Origin: Mesorhizobium sp. YC-39
GTDB lineage: Bacteria > Pseudomonadota > Alphaproteobacteria > Rhizobiales > Rhizobiaceae
Length of the DNA stretch: 64,000 nt
Direction: 5' to 3'
Assembly (NCBI RefSeq): GCF_025753795.1
Contig: NZ_JAOWPS010000002.1
Coordinates: forward strand, 496,001 to 560,000
This document shows positions 52,752-61,215 of this stretch, one piece after another; within the stretch, counting starts at the first letter, position 1, and each line of letters starts with the position of its first letter. Below the pieces are notes generated by a model, which was given only the letters and a program-made list of their open reading frames with translations, was not told the DNA's origin and made no database searches. The position numbers and the translations under genes are program-made.

Positions 52752-54912
52752 GGTTCTTCAGTGGCAGTGTGCGGATGCGCTTTCCAGTGGCGGCGAAGAT
52801 CGCATTGAGGACGGCCGGCGCGGCGACCGCGATGGTCGGCTCGCCGACGCCGCCCCAGAAGCCGCCGGACGGCAGGATGATCGTCTCCACCGCCGGCATA
52901 TCGGCCATGCGCACGACCTCGTAGCTGTCGAAGTTTTCCTGCTCCATGCGGCCGCCATTGACGGTGCATTCGCCGTAGATGCAGGCGGATAGGCCATAGA
53001 CGAAGGAACCTTCGACCTGCCGCTCCACCTGTGCGGGGTTGACGACATGACCCGGATCGGTGGCCGCCACGATGCGGTGGATCCTAAGCTGCCCGTCGGC
53101 GACCGATACCTCCGCTGCCGCCGCCACATAACTGCCGAAGCCCATGATCTGCGCCAGGCCGCGGTGAACGCCAGCCGCGGGCGGGGTATCCCAGCCGATC
53201 CGTTCGGCGACCGCCTCCAGCACGGCGAGGTGCTTCGGATGCTTGGCCATCAGCTTGCGTCGGAAGGCGAGCGGGTCGACGCCGGCCGCATGGGCGAGTT
53301 CGTCCATGAAACACTCAACGTAGAGCGCGTTCTGGTTGAGGTTCACGCCACGCCAGAAGCCTGGTGGGATCGGCGGGTTGCGCATGGCATGGTCGACAAG
53401 CAGATTGTCCACCGTATATCCCAGCGTGCCTTCCGTGCCATTGAGGACGAGGCCCTGGAAGACGACCGGGTCCATGCCGTTCTGCATGCCTTCCGGCCGC
53501 ACCGCGGCAAGGATCGACTGGCCGGATATGCGCATGTGCAGAGCGGTCAGGTTGCCGTCCGAGTCGAGCGCGCCCGTCAGCCGGCATCGCGTGGTCGGGT
53601 GGTAGGCGCCGTGCAGCATGTCCTCCTCGCGCGACCAGACGAGCTTTACGGGCGCTCCTGGCACCTGCCTGGCGATTCTGACCGCCTGGCGCACGTAGTC
53701 CTGGAAATTGCCCCGCCGGCCGAAGCCGCCGCCGAGATGTATCTTGTGCACCTCGCATTGCTGCACCGACAGGCCGGCGGCCTCGGCCGCCGCCGCAAGG
53801 CTCGCCTCGCCATTCTGGGTCGGCACCCACACCTCGCAACGCTCCGGCGTGTAGAGCGCCGTCGCGTTCATCGGCTCCATGGTCGCGTGGTTCTGATACG
53901 GGAAGGCATAGGTCGCCGTGACCGTCCGGTCGGCGGCCGACAGGGCAGCACCAACATCGCCTTGCTCGGCGCCAATAAAGGCGTCATTCGCGCCGAGCCC
54001 CTCTTCGAGCATCGCCGCGATCGAGGCGCTGGTGACCTGCCTGTTGGGACCTTCGTCCCAGACGACCGGCAGGGCATCGAGAGCGGTCTTCGCCCGCCAC
54101 CACGTATCGGCGACAACCGCAACGGCGGTCTCGTCGACCTGAACGACGGTGCGCACGCCGGGCATTTCAGCCACCGCCGCCGCGTCGAAGCTCTCCACCT
54201 TGCCGCCGAAATACGGGCAGGCCCGGATCGCCGCGTTGAGCATGTTCGGCAGCTTGAGATCGGCGCCGTAGACCTGGCTGCCGTTGAGTTTGCCGGCGGT
54301 GTCGAGCCGCGGCAGCGGCTTGCCGGCTATGGTCCAATCCTTCGGGTCCTTCAGTGTGACATTGGCGGGCGGTGTCATCCGCGCGGCGGCGGCGGCCAAC
54401 TGCCCATAAAAGGCAGCGCGATCTGATACTGCATGTGTGACTACGCCCATCGTTGCAGTGCATTCGCTGGCCGGCACCCCCCATTCGGCGGCCGCAGCGG
54501 CAATAAGCATCTCGCGCGCGACGGCGCCACCAATGCGAACATATTCGTGCGATTCGCGGATGCCGCGGCTGCCACCGGTCGAGAAATTCCCCCACACGCG
54601 GTCGCGCGCGAGATTCTGGGCTGGCGACGGATATTCGGTCGTGACCTTGGACCAGTCGCAATTCAACTCCTCGGCGACGAGTTGCGCCAGGCCGGTCAGC
54701 GTCCCCTGCCCCATCTCGGAGCGGGCGATGCGGATGACCACCGTATCGTCGGGCCTGATCACCACCCAGGCATTGATCTCCGGCGCCGTCTCGGCGCCAT
54801 CGGCAAGCGCAGGCTTGATGAACGGCACGTTGAATCCGAGGGACAGACCGCCGGCCGTGGAGGCCACCCCGATGATGAAGCTGCGGCGGGAGATGGAAAT
54901 TATGGCGTTCAT
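52738..54912 (-). CDS. Molybdopterin-binding large subunit, IorB type
   Basis: 724 residues of the xanthine dehydrogenase family, closest in layout to isoquinoline 1-oxidoreductase beta subunit: two fused molybdopterin domains and a twin-arginine signal (SRRSFIIGVASTAGGLSL). RSEMGQGTLTGLAQLVAEEL, FSTGGSRGIRESHEYVRIGG, EPMNATALY, KIHLGGGFGRRG and RGVNLNQNALYVECFMDE bind the cofactor; the active-site Glu is in FWGGVGEPTIAVAAPAV. The start at 54912 follows GAGGAGAACAGTC. The true substrate cannot be read off; aldehydes and N-heterocycles are typical. Confidence 0.9.
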   Translation of the reverse strand: MNAIISISRRSFIIGVASTAGGLSLGFNVPFIKPALADGAETAPEINAWVVIRPDDTVVIRIARSEMGQGTLTGLAQLVAEELNCDWSKVTTEYPSPAQNLARDRVWGNFSTGGSRGIRESHEYVRIGGAVAREMLIAAAAAEWGVPASECTATMGVVTHAVSDRAAFYGQLAAAAARMTPPANVTLKDPKDWTIAGKPLPRLDTAGKLNGSQVYGADLKLPNMLNAAIRACPYFGGKVESFDAAAVAEMPGVRTVVQVDETAVAVVADTWWRAKTALDALPVVWDEGPNRQVTSASIAAMLEEGLGANDAFIGAEQGDVGAALSAADRTVTATYAFPYQNHATMEPMNATALYTPERCEVWVPTQNGEASLAAAAEAAGLSVQQCEVHKIHLGGGFGRRGNFQDYVRQAVRIARQVPGAPVKLVWSREEDMLHGAYHPTTRCRLTGALDSDGNLTALHMRISGQSILAAVRPEGMQNGMDPVVFQGLVLNGTEGTLGYTVDNLLVDHAMRNPPIPPGFWRGVNLNQNALYVECFMDELAHAAGVDPLAFRRKLMAKHPKHLAVLEAVAERIGWDTPPAAGVHRGLAQIMGFGSYVAAAAEVSVADGQLRIHRIVAATDPGHVVNPAQVERQVEGSFVYGLSACIYGECTVNGGRMEQENFDSYEVVRMADMPAVETIILPSGGFWGGVGEPTIAVAAPAVLNAIFAATGKRIRTLPLKNHDLA

Positions 54913-54923
54913 GACTGTTCTCC

Positions 54924-55394
54924 TCAACCGCGTTGCGTGGCTTCGCCGCCATTTGCGGCCAGCTTGATCGCGGCACGCACCCGGTTATAGGTGCCGCAGC
55001 GGCAGATGTTGGTGATCTCGGCGTTGATGTCCTCGTCCGCAGGGTTCGGGTTCTGCATGAGCAGGCTCGCCGCAGCCATGATCATGCCGGCCTGGCAGTA
55101 GCCGCATTGCGGCACATCGAGCGCCAGCCATGCCTGCTGGACCGGATGCGAACTGTCCGGCGAAAGCCCCTCGATCGTGGTGATTTGCTGGTCCGGCTCG
55201 ACCGCGCTCACCGGAAGCACGCAGGAGCGCGTAGCGACGCCGTCTATATGGACGGTGCAGGCGCCGCAGGCGGCAACCCCGCAACCGTACTTCGTCCCGG
55301 TAAGCCCGATCTGCTCGCGGATCACCCACAGCAGCGGCGTGTCCGGATCGACCTCGATGTCACGTGGCGTGCCGTTGATGATCAATCTGGCCAT
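54924..55394 (-). CDS. 2Fe-2S small subunit, IorA type
   Basis: 156 residues with two 2Fe-2S clusters: [16 protein letters not shown] with the later SCVLPV (plant-type), and [12 protein letters not shown] with [12 protein letters not shown] (second cluster). It passes electrons from the molybdenum subunit to a cytochrome or quinone. No signal peptide, so it is likely exported together with IorB by the Tat system. It is the first gene of the minus-strand operon, 11 bp before iorB. Confidence 0.93.
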   Translation of the reverse strand: MARLIINGTPRDIEVDPDTPLLWVIREQIGLTGTKYGCGVAACGACTVHIDGVATRSCVLPVSAVEPDQQITTIEGLSPDSSHPVQQAWLALDVPQCGYCQAGMIMAAASLLMQNPNPADEDINAEITNICRCGTYNRVRAAIKLAANGGEATQRG

Positions 55395-55573
55395 TGTGCA
55401 ATCCTTTCGATCAAAGGCTGGCGAGGACCACCGTCCGGATGCCCCGCGGCATGGCCCGGCGGCAAAGACCGGAAGTCCCGGCTAGCGACGAGGCCAAGTT
55501 AGCCAGGAGCTGTCGCAGAACCTTGTCCCGATCAGCGGTAGTTCATGGCAAGTTGTCGCAGGCGCAGCGCTCT

Positions 55574-55593
55574 GTTACACTTCGTTACACTTC
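55574..55593. promoter_or_regulatory. Perfect tandem 10-mer in the iorA/regulator gap
   Basis: GTTACACTTC occurs twice head-to-tail, at 55574-55583 and 55584-55593. A 10-bp direct repeat, one helical turn, is the classic arrangement bound by OmpR/PhoB-type regulators. It lies 180 bp before iorA and 128 bp before the OmpR-type regulator gene. The 326-bp gap holds TGTCGCAG at 55511 and 55554 as well. Confidence 0.55.
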
Positions 55594-55720
55594 TCACGCT
55601 TTGTTGATGCCGCGTGAGATTGCCGCCATGGTGCGGAAGGTGATCATCCATGTAGACGCAAACTAGACATCGTCGATGTCTATACTGGCCGGCTATTTAG
55701 CGGCGGCTTTGGAGCATTGC

Positions 55721-56440
55721 ATGGAAGTGGCGCAGCACATCGCGGTCGTGGACGACCACAGGGACATCCGCGATCTCGTGGGGAAATACCTCACCCAGCA
55801 GGGTTATCGCGTCAGCATCGCCGACAGCACGGCTGCGCTCAAGCGGCTGCTCGACCGCAGCCTGCCCGATCTCATCGTCCTCGACGTCATGATGCCTGGC
55901 GAGGACGGCATCGCCGCCTGCCGGCACGTGCGCGCGACGGTCGACGTTCCGATCATCTTCCTTACGGCTATGGCCGAGGAGGTCGACCGGATCGTGGGCC
56001 TCGAGATCGGGGCCGATGATTACCTGACCAAGCCGTTCAATCCGAGGGAACTGTTGGCGCGGATCAAGGCCGTGCTCAGGCGCGTCCACAGCCTGCCGCC
56101 GCAGCGCGGTCGTCTCAAGTCGAACGCGCTTCGGTTCGACCGCTGGACGCTGAATGTCGGACGCCGCGAGCTGGTCGGGCTCGACGGCGTGGCGGTCGCG
56201 CTCAGCACGGCTGAATTCCGCCTTCTCACCGCCTTCATCGAGCATGTCGGGATCGTGCTCAGCCGGGATCAGCTGCTCGACCTCACGGTCGGGCGCATCG
56301 CCGACAGTTTCGATCGGGCCGTCGACAACCAAGTGAGCCGGCTGCGGAAGAAGATCGAGGTGGACCCGAAGAGTCCGATGCTGATCAAGACGCATTGGGG
56401 TGGCGGCTACTGCTTCACCGCCGAGGTGGCCCAGGCATGA
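55721..56440 (+). CDS. OmpR-family response regulator
   Basis: 239 residues. The receiver domain starts IAVVDDHRDIRDLVGKYL, with the phosphorylated Asp55 in IVLDVMMPGEDG and Lys in ADDYLTKPFNPREL. The C-terminal winged helix has LSTAEFRLLTAFIEH, FDRAVDNQVSRLRKKIE and KTHWGGGYCF. The ATG at 55721 follows TTTGGAGC; the frame is open upstream to 55676. It overlaps the kinase gene by 4 bp and is divergent from iorA, the likely target. Confidence 0.93.
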   Translation: MEVAQHIAVVDDHRDIRDLVGKYLTQQGYRVSIADSTAALKRLLDRSLPDLIVLDVMMPGEDGIAACRHVRATVDVPIIFLTAMAEEVDRIVGLEIGADDYLTKPFNPRELLARIKAVLRRVHSLPPQRGRLKSNALRFDRWTLNVGRRELVGLDGVAVALSTAEFRLLTAFIEHVGIVLSRDQLLDLTVGRIADSFDRAVDNQVSRLRKKIEVDPKSPMLIKTHWGGGYCFTAEVAQA

Positions 56441-57918
56441 TGCTGTTGTGGAGACGCAGCCTGGCGGCCCGCTTTCTCATGCTGGTGCTGTTTGCGCTCG
56501 CTTTGTCGCAGGCGATCACCTTCCTGATCTCGTGGGACGAGCGCGGACAGGCCCTGCACGCGGCGGCCAAGGGCGAGTTCGTCAGCCGCACGTCATCCCT
56601 TGCCCTTCTGCTGGACACGACGCCGCCCTCGCTTCGTCCCGACATCCTCAACGTCAGCGGCACGGCCTATACGCGCTTCTGGACCTCCGACGACGGACCG
56701 AGCAATCCCCTCGCCTGGCAACGGGAAGCCCTGACGCAGCTCGCCAAGCCGCTGCCCGGGATTGCCGGCAAGTATGCCGCCTACATGAACGGACAGGCCT
56801 CGACCGCAGTCGATGCCGCCGATCCTTCCGTGCCGCCGCGCATGCTGGATTTGTCCGGCAATGGCATGCCCTTCTCGCGGCCGGCCAAGTTTCTTTATAT
56901 GGACGGCGCCCCAAACGGTATGGGCCTTTCCGTCCGCCTCGACGACAGCACCTGGCTGAATGCCGCCTACGCCAAGGCAATGCCGAACGCCTTCTGGACG
57001 ACTCAATCGGCGATATCGCTGGCGCTCACCGCACTCATCCTGTCCGCCATAGCGATTTTCGGGGCGCGGGCAATCGCGCTTCCGCTGCGACGGCTCGCCA
57101 ATGCCGCTGAACTGTTCGGCCGCGGCGAGGCTGTGCCGCGGCTGCCGGAATCGGGGCCGGACGACATCCGCCTGACCGCCGAAGCGTTCAACCGCATGCA
57201 GGAGCGCCTGCAGCGCTTCGTCGAAGACCGCACGCGCATGCTGGCGGCGATCAGCCACGACCTGCGCACGCCGCTGACCTCGCTCCGGCTGCGCGCGGAA
57301 TTTGTTCAGGATCACGATCTCCAGGAAAAGATGTTGAAGACCATCGAGGAAATCCAGACGATGACGGAGGCGGCGCTCGCCTTCGCGCGCGAGGACGCCG
57401 CGGTAGAGGCGACGCGGACCGTCGATCTTTCGGCGCTGGTCGGCAGCCTCTGCGACGATCTGGCAGAGCTGGGCCAAAACGTCACCGTCAGCGACGGGCC
57501 CAAGGTGCTGTATCGCTGCCGGCCGGACTCCCTGCGTCGGGCGATCCGCAACCTCGTCGAAAATGCCGTCCGTTACGGCGGGCAGGCCAAGGTGAGCCTG
57601 ATCAGGAGTGCCGACAGCCTGGACATCGTAGTCGAGGACGCCGGACCCGGCATTCCGCAAGGCGATATGGAACAGGTGTTCGCCCCCTTCTTCCGCCTGG
57701 AGCAGTCACGCAACCGGGAGACCGGCGGCGTTGGACTCGGCCTGTCAATTGCCCGCGCCATCGCGCGTCACCACGGCGGCGACATCGCACTGGAAAACCG
57801 GAGCCGGGGCCTTCGCGCGGTGATCAGGCTGCCGTTGATCGACATGGCCAAGCAGCTTGCCCCGGCGCCTGTGCCTGAGACGAGCCCTCCGAACGGACTG
57901 CGATCCTTGCCGGTTTGA
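56437..57918 (+). CDS. Sensor histidine kinase
   Basis: 493 residues. A first membrane helix (FLMLVLFALALSQAITFLI) and a second (TTQSAISLALTALILSAIAIF) near residue 195 enclose a periplasmic sensor part of about 155 residues. A HAMP domain follows, then the H-box AAISHDLRTPLTSLRLRAEF with His274, the N-box NLVENAVRYGG, the G1 box EDAGPGIP and the G2 box GGVGLGLSIARAI. The ATG overlaps the regulator stop (ATGA). The signal it senses is unknown; sulfide, thiosulfate or the Ior substrate are guesses from context. Confidence 0.92.
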   Translation: MMLLWRRSLAARFLMLVLFALALSQAITFLISWDERGQALHAAAKGEFVSRTSSLALLLDTTPPSLRPDILNVSGTAYTRFWTSDDGPSNPLAWQREALTQLAKPLPGIAGKYAAYMNGQASTAVDAADPSVPPRMLDLSGNGMPFSRPAKFLYMDGAPNGMGLSVRLDDSTWLNAAYAKAMPNAFWTTQSAISLALTALILSAIAIFGARAIALPLRRLANAAELFGRGEAVPRLPESGPDDIRLTAEAFNRMQERLQRFVEDRTRMLAAISHDLRTPLTSLRLRAEFVQDHDLQEKMLKTIEEIQTMTEAALAFAREDAAVEATRTVDLSALVGSLCDDLAELGQNVTVSDGPKVLYRCRPDSLRRAIRNLVENAVRYGGQAKVSLIRSADSLDIVVEDAGPGIPQGDMEQVFAPFFRLEQSRNRETGGVGLGLSIARAIARHHGGDIALENRSRGLRAVIRLPLIDMAKQLAPAPVPETSPPNGLRSLPV

Positions 57919-58121
57919 CCGAAACCCGTCCCGCGATCCGAACTCACGCGCTGCCACGCCACGATCAAATCATCGCCGTCGCAACGAAGGACAAGTCACC
58001 ACCCGCATCCTCCCCAGCATCCTTAGCCCTGGCCGCCGCTCTCGCTGTGAGCGGCTGGTCCTCCCGGAAGCTTCGGGCCACCAGCAAAGCCCTCCCCTTA
58101 ACGTTCCGCAGAGGTCATCCG

Positions 58122-58574
58122 ATGAACCATTCACACGCCACGACACGCGACCACGTTATTTCCACCGGAGTTGCGACCGCATCCCTGGCGACGTCTATCA
58201 CGCGAGCGCGTGCGTTCCTGGTTGGGCTTTTGGCCGCCGGCCTGCTATTGCCGGCCGCCGCTTCCGCGCAGCAGGCAGACGGCGAGCGGCTGTTTCGCCA
58301 GCGCTGCGGCACCTGCCACAGCCTGGAGCCTGGCCAGAACAGGGTCGGCCCGCATCTGTCGGGCATCATCGGCCGCATGGCCGGCAGCGTCGAGGGTGCC
58401 CGCTATTCGGCCGCGTTGCGGGAGTCGGGCATCGTCTGGGACAGCCAGTCGCTCGATACCTTCCTTGCGGCGCCGCGCCAGAGGGTGCCGGGCACGTCGA
58501 TGACAGTGGGCGTTCCCAATGCCGCCCAGCGCGCCGCAATCATCTCCTATCTGGAAGCCGCTAGCGCGCAATAG
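58122..58574 (+). CDS. Class I cytochrome c
   Basis: 150 residues. A long basic N-terminus precedes a signal segment (FLVGLLAAGLLLPAAASAQQ). The heme site is RCGTCHSLEPGQNRVGPHL, and the axial Met is in PGTSMTVGVPN, as in c2-type cytochromes. The frame is open upstream to 57915; the ATG at 58122 is chosen for family length, but the exact start is uncertain. Lying after the two-component genes, it could accept electrons from the Ior or SoxEF proteins. Confidence 0.82.
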   Translation: MNHSHATTRDHVISTGVATASLATSITRARAFLVGLLAAGLLLPAAASAQQADGERLFRQRCGTCHSLEPGQNRVGPHLSGIIGRMAGSVEGARYSAALRESGIVWDSQSLDTFLAAPRQRVPGTSMTVGVPNAAQRAAIISYLEAASAQ

Positions 58575-59042
58575 CGGCTGCCCAACGCGCGCCATACGAT
58601 AGCCGCTAGCAGTTTGGCTAAGCAAGCTTGTCGGAACCTTGACGCCAACCACAAGCGCAGCCAGTCTTAGTGGACGGCATGTTCCGGAAGTCAGGCTTAT
58701 GGAGGAGCGGCGCGGGCACGCGCTGGCGCGCAGGTTCAGCTCACTTGAGCGGAGTCACGGTAGCGGAGAGTCCTAATTTTGTCTTCTTGCGACGCATGGT
58801 GCAGGTCGCTATGCCTCAAGTTTGTTCGAAGACAGTCTGCGCGAGGAACGCGGCACCGAGGCTGGGGCACATGCGTTCCCTACCTTGCAAACTCGGCCTT
58901 GCAAACTCGGATGCCAAATGCTGCCGCCCAAGACATGCAATTCAGTCAGACTTGGCGGCGCAATCTTTCTTGCGCCGCCTGTCCAACCACACCCTCATGG
59001 CATGGCGGTTGAACTTCTACGCTCGAGGGAGAACTCCGTGCG
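58575..59042. other. Gap with one strong hairpin
   Basis: 468 bp with no supportable gene. GGCGGCGCAA (58954-58963) is perfectly inverted as TTGCGCCGCC (58970-58979), a 10-bp stem that may end transcription of the cytochrome or the small gene at 59043; no T-run follows on either strand. Confidence 0.5.
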
Positions 59043-59276
59043 TCAATTGCCGGCCCATGGGGCACGATCGGCGGGGCCGCTTTCGGGCTGCGCCTGGCTG
59101 TGTTCGGGAACGACGAATTGAGGCAGAGATGCCGCATGCTTGGTGGAAGAAGTAATCTGGCTGTCGACACCGGTCACGAATCCGCGGGTCGGGTCGCGGT
59201 CCGGGTTCTGGTTCGCAGCGAAGGAGATGCCTGTCGTTGCGACGAGGATCATCAGGGCGGTTACAAGCTTAGTCAT
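59043..59276 (-). CDS. Small exported protein
   Basis: 77 residues from ATG 59276, after AAAGGAAA. A clean signal peptide (KLVTALMILVATTGISFAAN) precedes a polar mature part of about 55 residues (PDRDPTRGFVTGVDSQI...). No family is recognised and no cysteines are present. The upstream 17-bp element at 59417 is shared with the small gene at 48549. Confidence 0.6.
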   Translation of the reverse strand: MTKLVTALMILVATTGISFAANQNPDRDPTRGFVTGVDSQITSSTKHAASLPQFVVPEHSQAQPESGPADRAPWAGN

Positions 59277-59416
59277 CGTATTTCCTTTCTTGGAATGAGC
59301 AGATCCACCGATCGACGCCACAACGGAATATTCGTTCCCGGCTTGGCAAACATTTCCGGCTTCCGGTCACATCACCGTGATGAGACTTCCTGCTTACCCG
59401 TGAGATCTAAACTGCA

Positions 59417-59433
59417 CATGTCGCAGGGGTTTG
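59417..59433 (-). promoter_or_regulatory. 17-bp element shared with 48907
   Basis: CATGTCGCAGGGGTTTG, identical to 48907-48923, followed by TTGTATGAAAATGTACC in the same relative place as TTGTATCAGTCTGTCAC there. It stands 141 bp upstream of the small exported protein gene. The 347-bp gap 59277-59623 holds nothing else clear. Confidence 0.45.
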
Positions 59434-59623
59434 CCCGGATTCGATGAAATTGTATGAAAATGTACCCGGCGGCATCGCGGCACTGGACTTCTGTCGCTTC
59501 GGCATATTTGGCGACAATCTTGCTCGCCGGGGTGGCCGACCGCCCAACCATCCGCGCAAGCCGTTACCGGGTCCGTCGGACGGACGGCGGTGAGGGCTGT
59601 GCCGGGTGCCACGGCCGGGAAAA

Positions 59624-60130
59624 TCAATGCGGACGCCTTGGTGCGGCTGGCGAATGCACCAAGGCGAAGAACTTGTCTTGAAAGCAAATTGCCGAGAGGC
59701 CGGGGCAGCGGTCAGTCGCGGCATGCGCCGGTTGCTCATCGACATAGTCGGCTTTCCTGGACGGATTGAACAGCTTGCGGGTCGTGACAAAGAGCAACGG
59801 AATGAACAATACCCCCAGCACGGTCGCGGAAATCATGCCGCCCATGACACCGATGCCGATCGAATTCTGGCTTCCCGATCCCGGACCCTGCGCGATCGCC
59901 GGTGGCAGCACGCCGAGAATGAAGGCGAGCGACGTCATCAGGATCGGCCGCAGCCGCTGACGGGACGCTTCGAGCGCCGCCGCCACCAGCTCCTTACCGG
60001 CCTTCTGCTGATCGATCGCAAATTCGACGATCAGGATGGCGTTCTTGGCGGCAAGGCCGATCGTCGTCAGCAGGCCGACCTTGAAATAGACGTCGTTGGA
60101 CTGGCCGAACAACATTGCGGCGGCCAGCGC
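59624..60130 (-). pseudogene. C-terminal fragment of an RND efflux pump (AcrB/MexB type)
   Basis: Residues [60 protein letters not shown] and [12 protein letters not shown] are the last two or three membrane helices of an AcrB-type pump. The 5' part is missing: at about 60130 the sequence turns into Tn3 transposase on the other strand. An intact pump has over 1000 residues. Confidence 0.88.
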
Positions 60131-60162
60131 GGCGACACGATCCGCTTCTTGCGGCAATTTCG

Positions 60163-60770
60163 CTGCTGAAACGGCTCTATGCCGAGAAGCGTCGGACGCT
60201 CCCGGAGCGCGTGCCGGTCACCCACCTCCAAGCGGATCGACGGCTTATCCTCGAACAGGGAAAGCCTGATCGTCGTCTCTACGAGATCACCACACTCGCG
60301 GCCTTGCGAGACCGGCTTAGATCTGCGGACATTTGGGTCGACGGCAGCCGATCCTTCCGGCCGATCGACGAGCATCTCATGCCTAGGGCGACATTCACCA
60401 AAATGAAGGAGTAGGATCGCCTCGGACTGGGCGTCCAGGCTGATGGCGCGCAGTGGCTTGCCGAAGCGCGTCAAATGCTCGACTTCAACCTGAAGCGCCT
60501 CGCGCACAGAGCACGGTCCGGAAAGCTCGACGGTGTTCGTCTTAAGGCCGGGACGTTGATCGTGACTCCAACGGCCGGCGAAGTCCCGGCGGCGGCCGAG
60601 GAACTGAATGCCGAAATCAGCGATATGTATCCAATGGTTGAGGTGCCAGACCTGTTGAGGGAAGTGCACGACTGGACTGGCTTCGCCGATCACTTCACTC
60701 ATGTCCGCACCGGTGACGTCCCAAGAAATGTCTCGGCCATGCTGGCCGGCGTACTGACGTCGACACATGC
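60163..60770 (+). pseudogene. tnpA: Internal fragment of a Tn3-family transposase with a stop codon
   Basis: The frame gives [40 protein letters not shown] and IWVDGSRSFRPIDEHLMPRA, then TAG at 60412 where Tn3 transposases have Glu. The same frame continues LGLGVQADGAQWLAEARQML, VEVPDLLREVHDWTGFADHF and PRNVSAMLAGVL, where it ends. Both ends are missing, so it is a dead fragment. Confidence 0.88.
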
Positions 60771-61215
60771 CAGCGAACTGAAAAATGGCAGATCGGGCCG
60801 GTTGGAAGCTGTGCGCGAGCATCGCGAGAAACGCCCACAATCCGGCGCGATCACCCGCCGAGCAGTATTCCGGCAACATGAACTGCGGATGTGGCACGCT
60901 CTGTGCTCGTAGCCTACCCGCAGCCAGCCGAAACGCCCGTTCGCCGCCGAAATGGGCCGAATCCCGGACACTCTGCCACGATGCGAAAGCCCCTCGTGTG
61001 TCTGCGTTGCATCACCTTTCTGACTCAAGTGTATGTGCTCAGACGTGAGTGTCTATAACTCGTCGATTCCGTCAAATCGGGTGGATTGAGCGGCCGAAAG
61101 TAGAAGCACCGAGCTTGGACCGATCGCAAGTGGTTGTGCAGTCGTGTAACAAACTGTGTAACACACAACGATAAAAGATGAATATTTTCAATGTCATAGG
61201 TATAAATTCGAAAGA
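60771..61215. other. Right end of the island, with short direct repeats
   Basis: 445 bp without a supportable gene. GTGTAAC occurs at 61144-61150 and 61156-61162, and the stretch near 61160-61210 is AT-rich, unlike its surroundings. Such repeats next to an attachment site can be integrase arm sites, but no integrase is present. Confidence 0.45.

Noticed and set aside
59454..59681. A possible small cytochrome because of CAGCH in the plus-strand frame
   Set aside because: The CxxCH is the only feature; there is no convincing signal peptide or ribosome site, and the frame ends in unrelated sequence.
61144..61162. A CRISPR-like repeat (GTGTAAC twice)
   Set aside because: Only two 7-mers with 5 bp between them; no spacer pattern or cas gene.
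27307..61215. An integrase or conjugation genes that would make the island an active ICE
   Set aside because: No tyrosine or serine recombinase, relaxase or T4SS motif was found in any frame read; only IS21 and Tn3 remnants occur.
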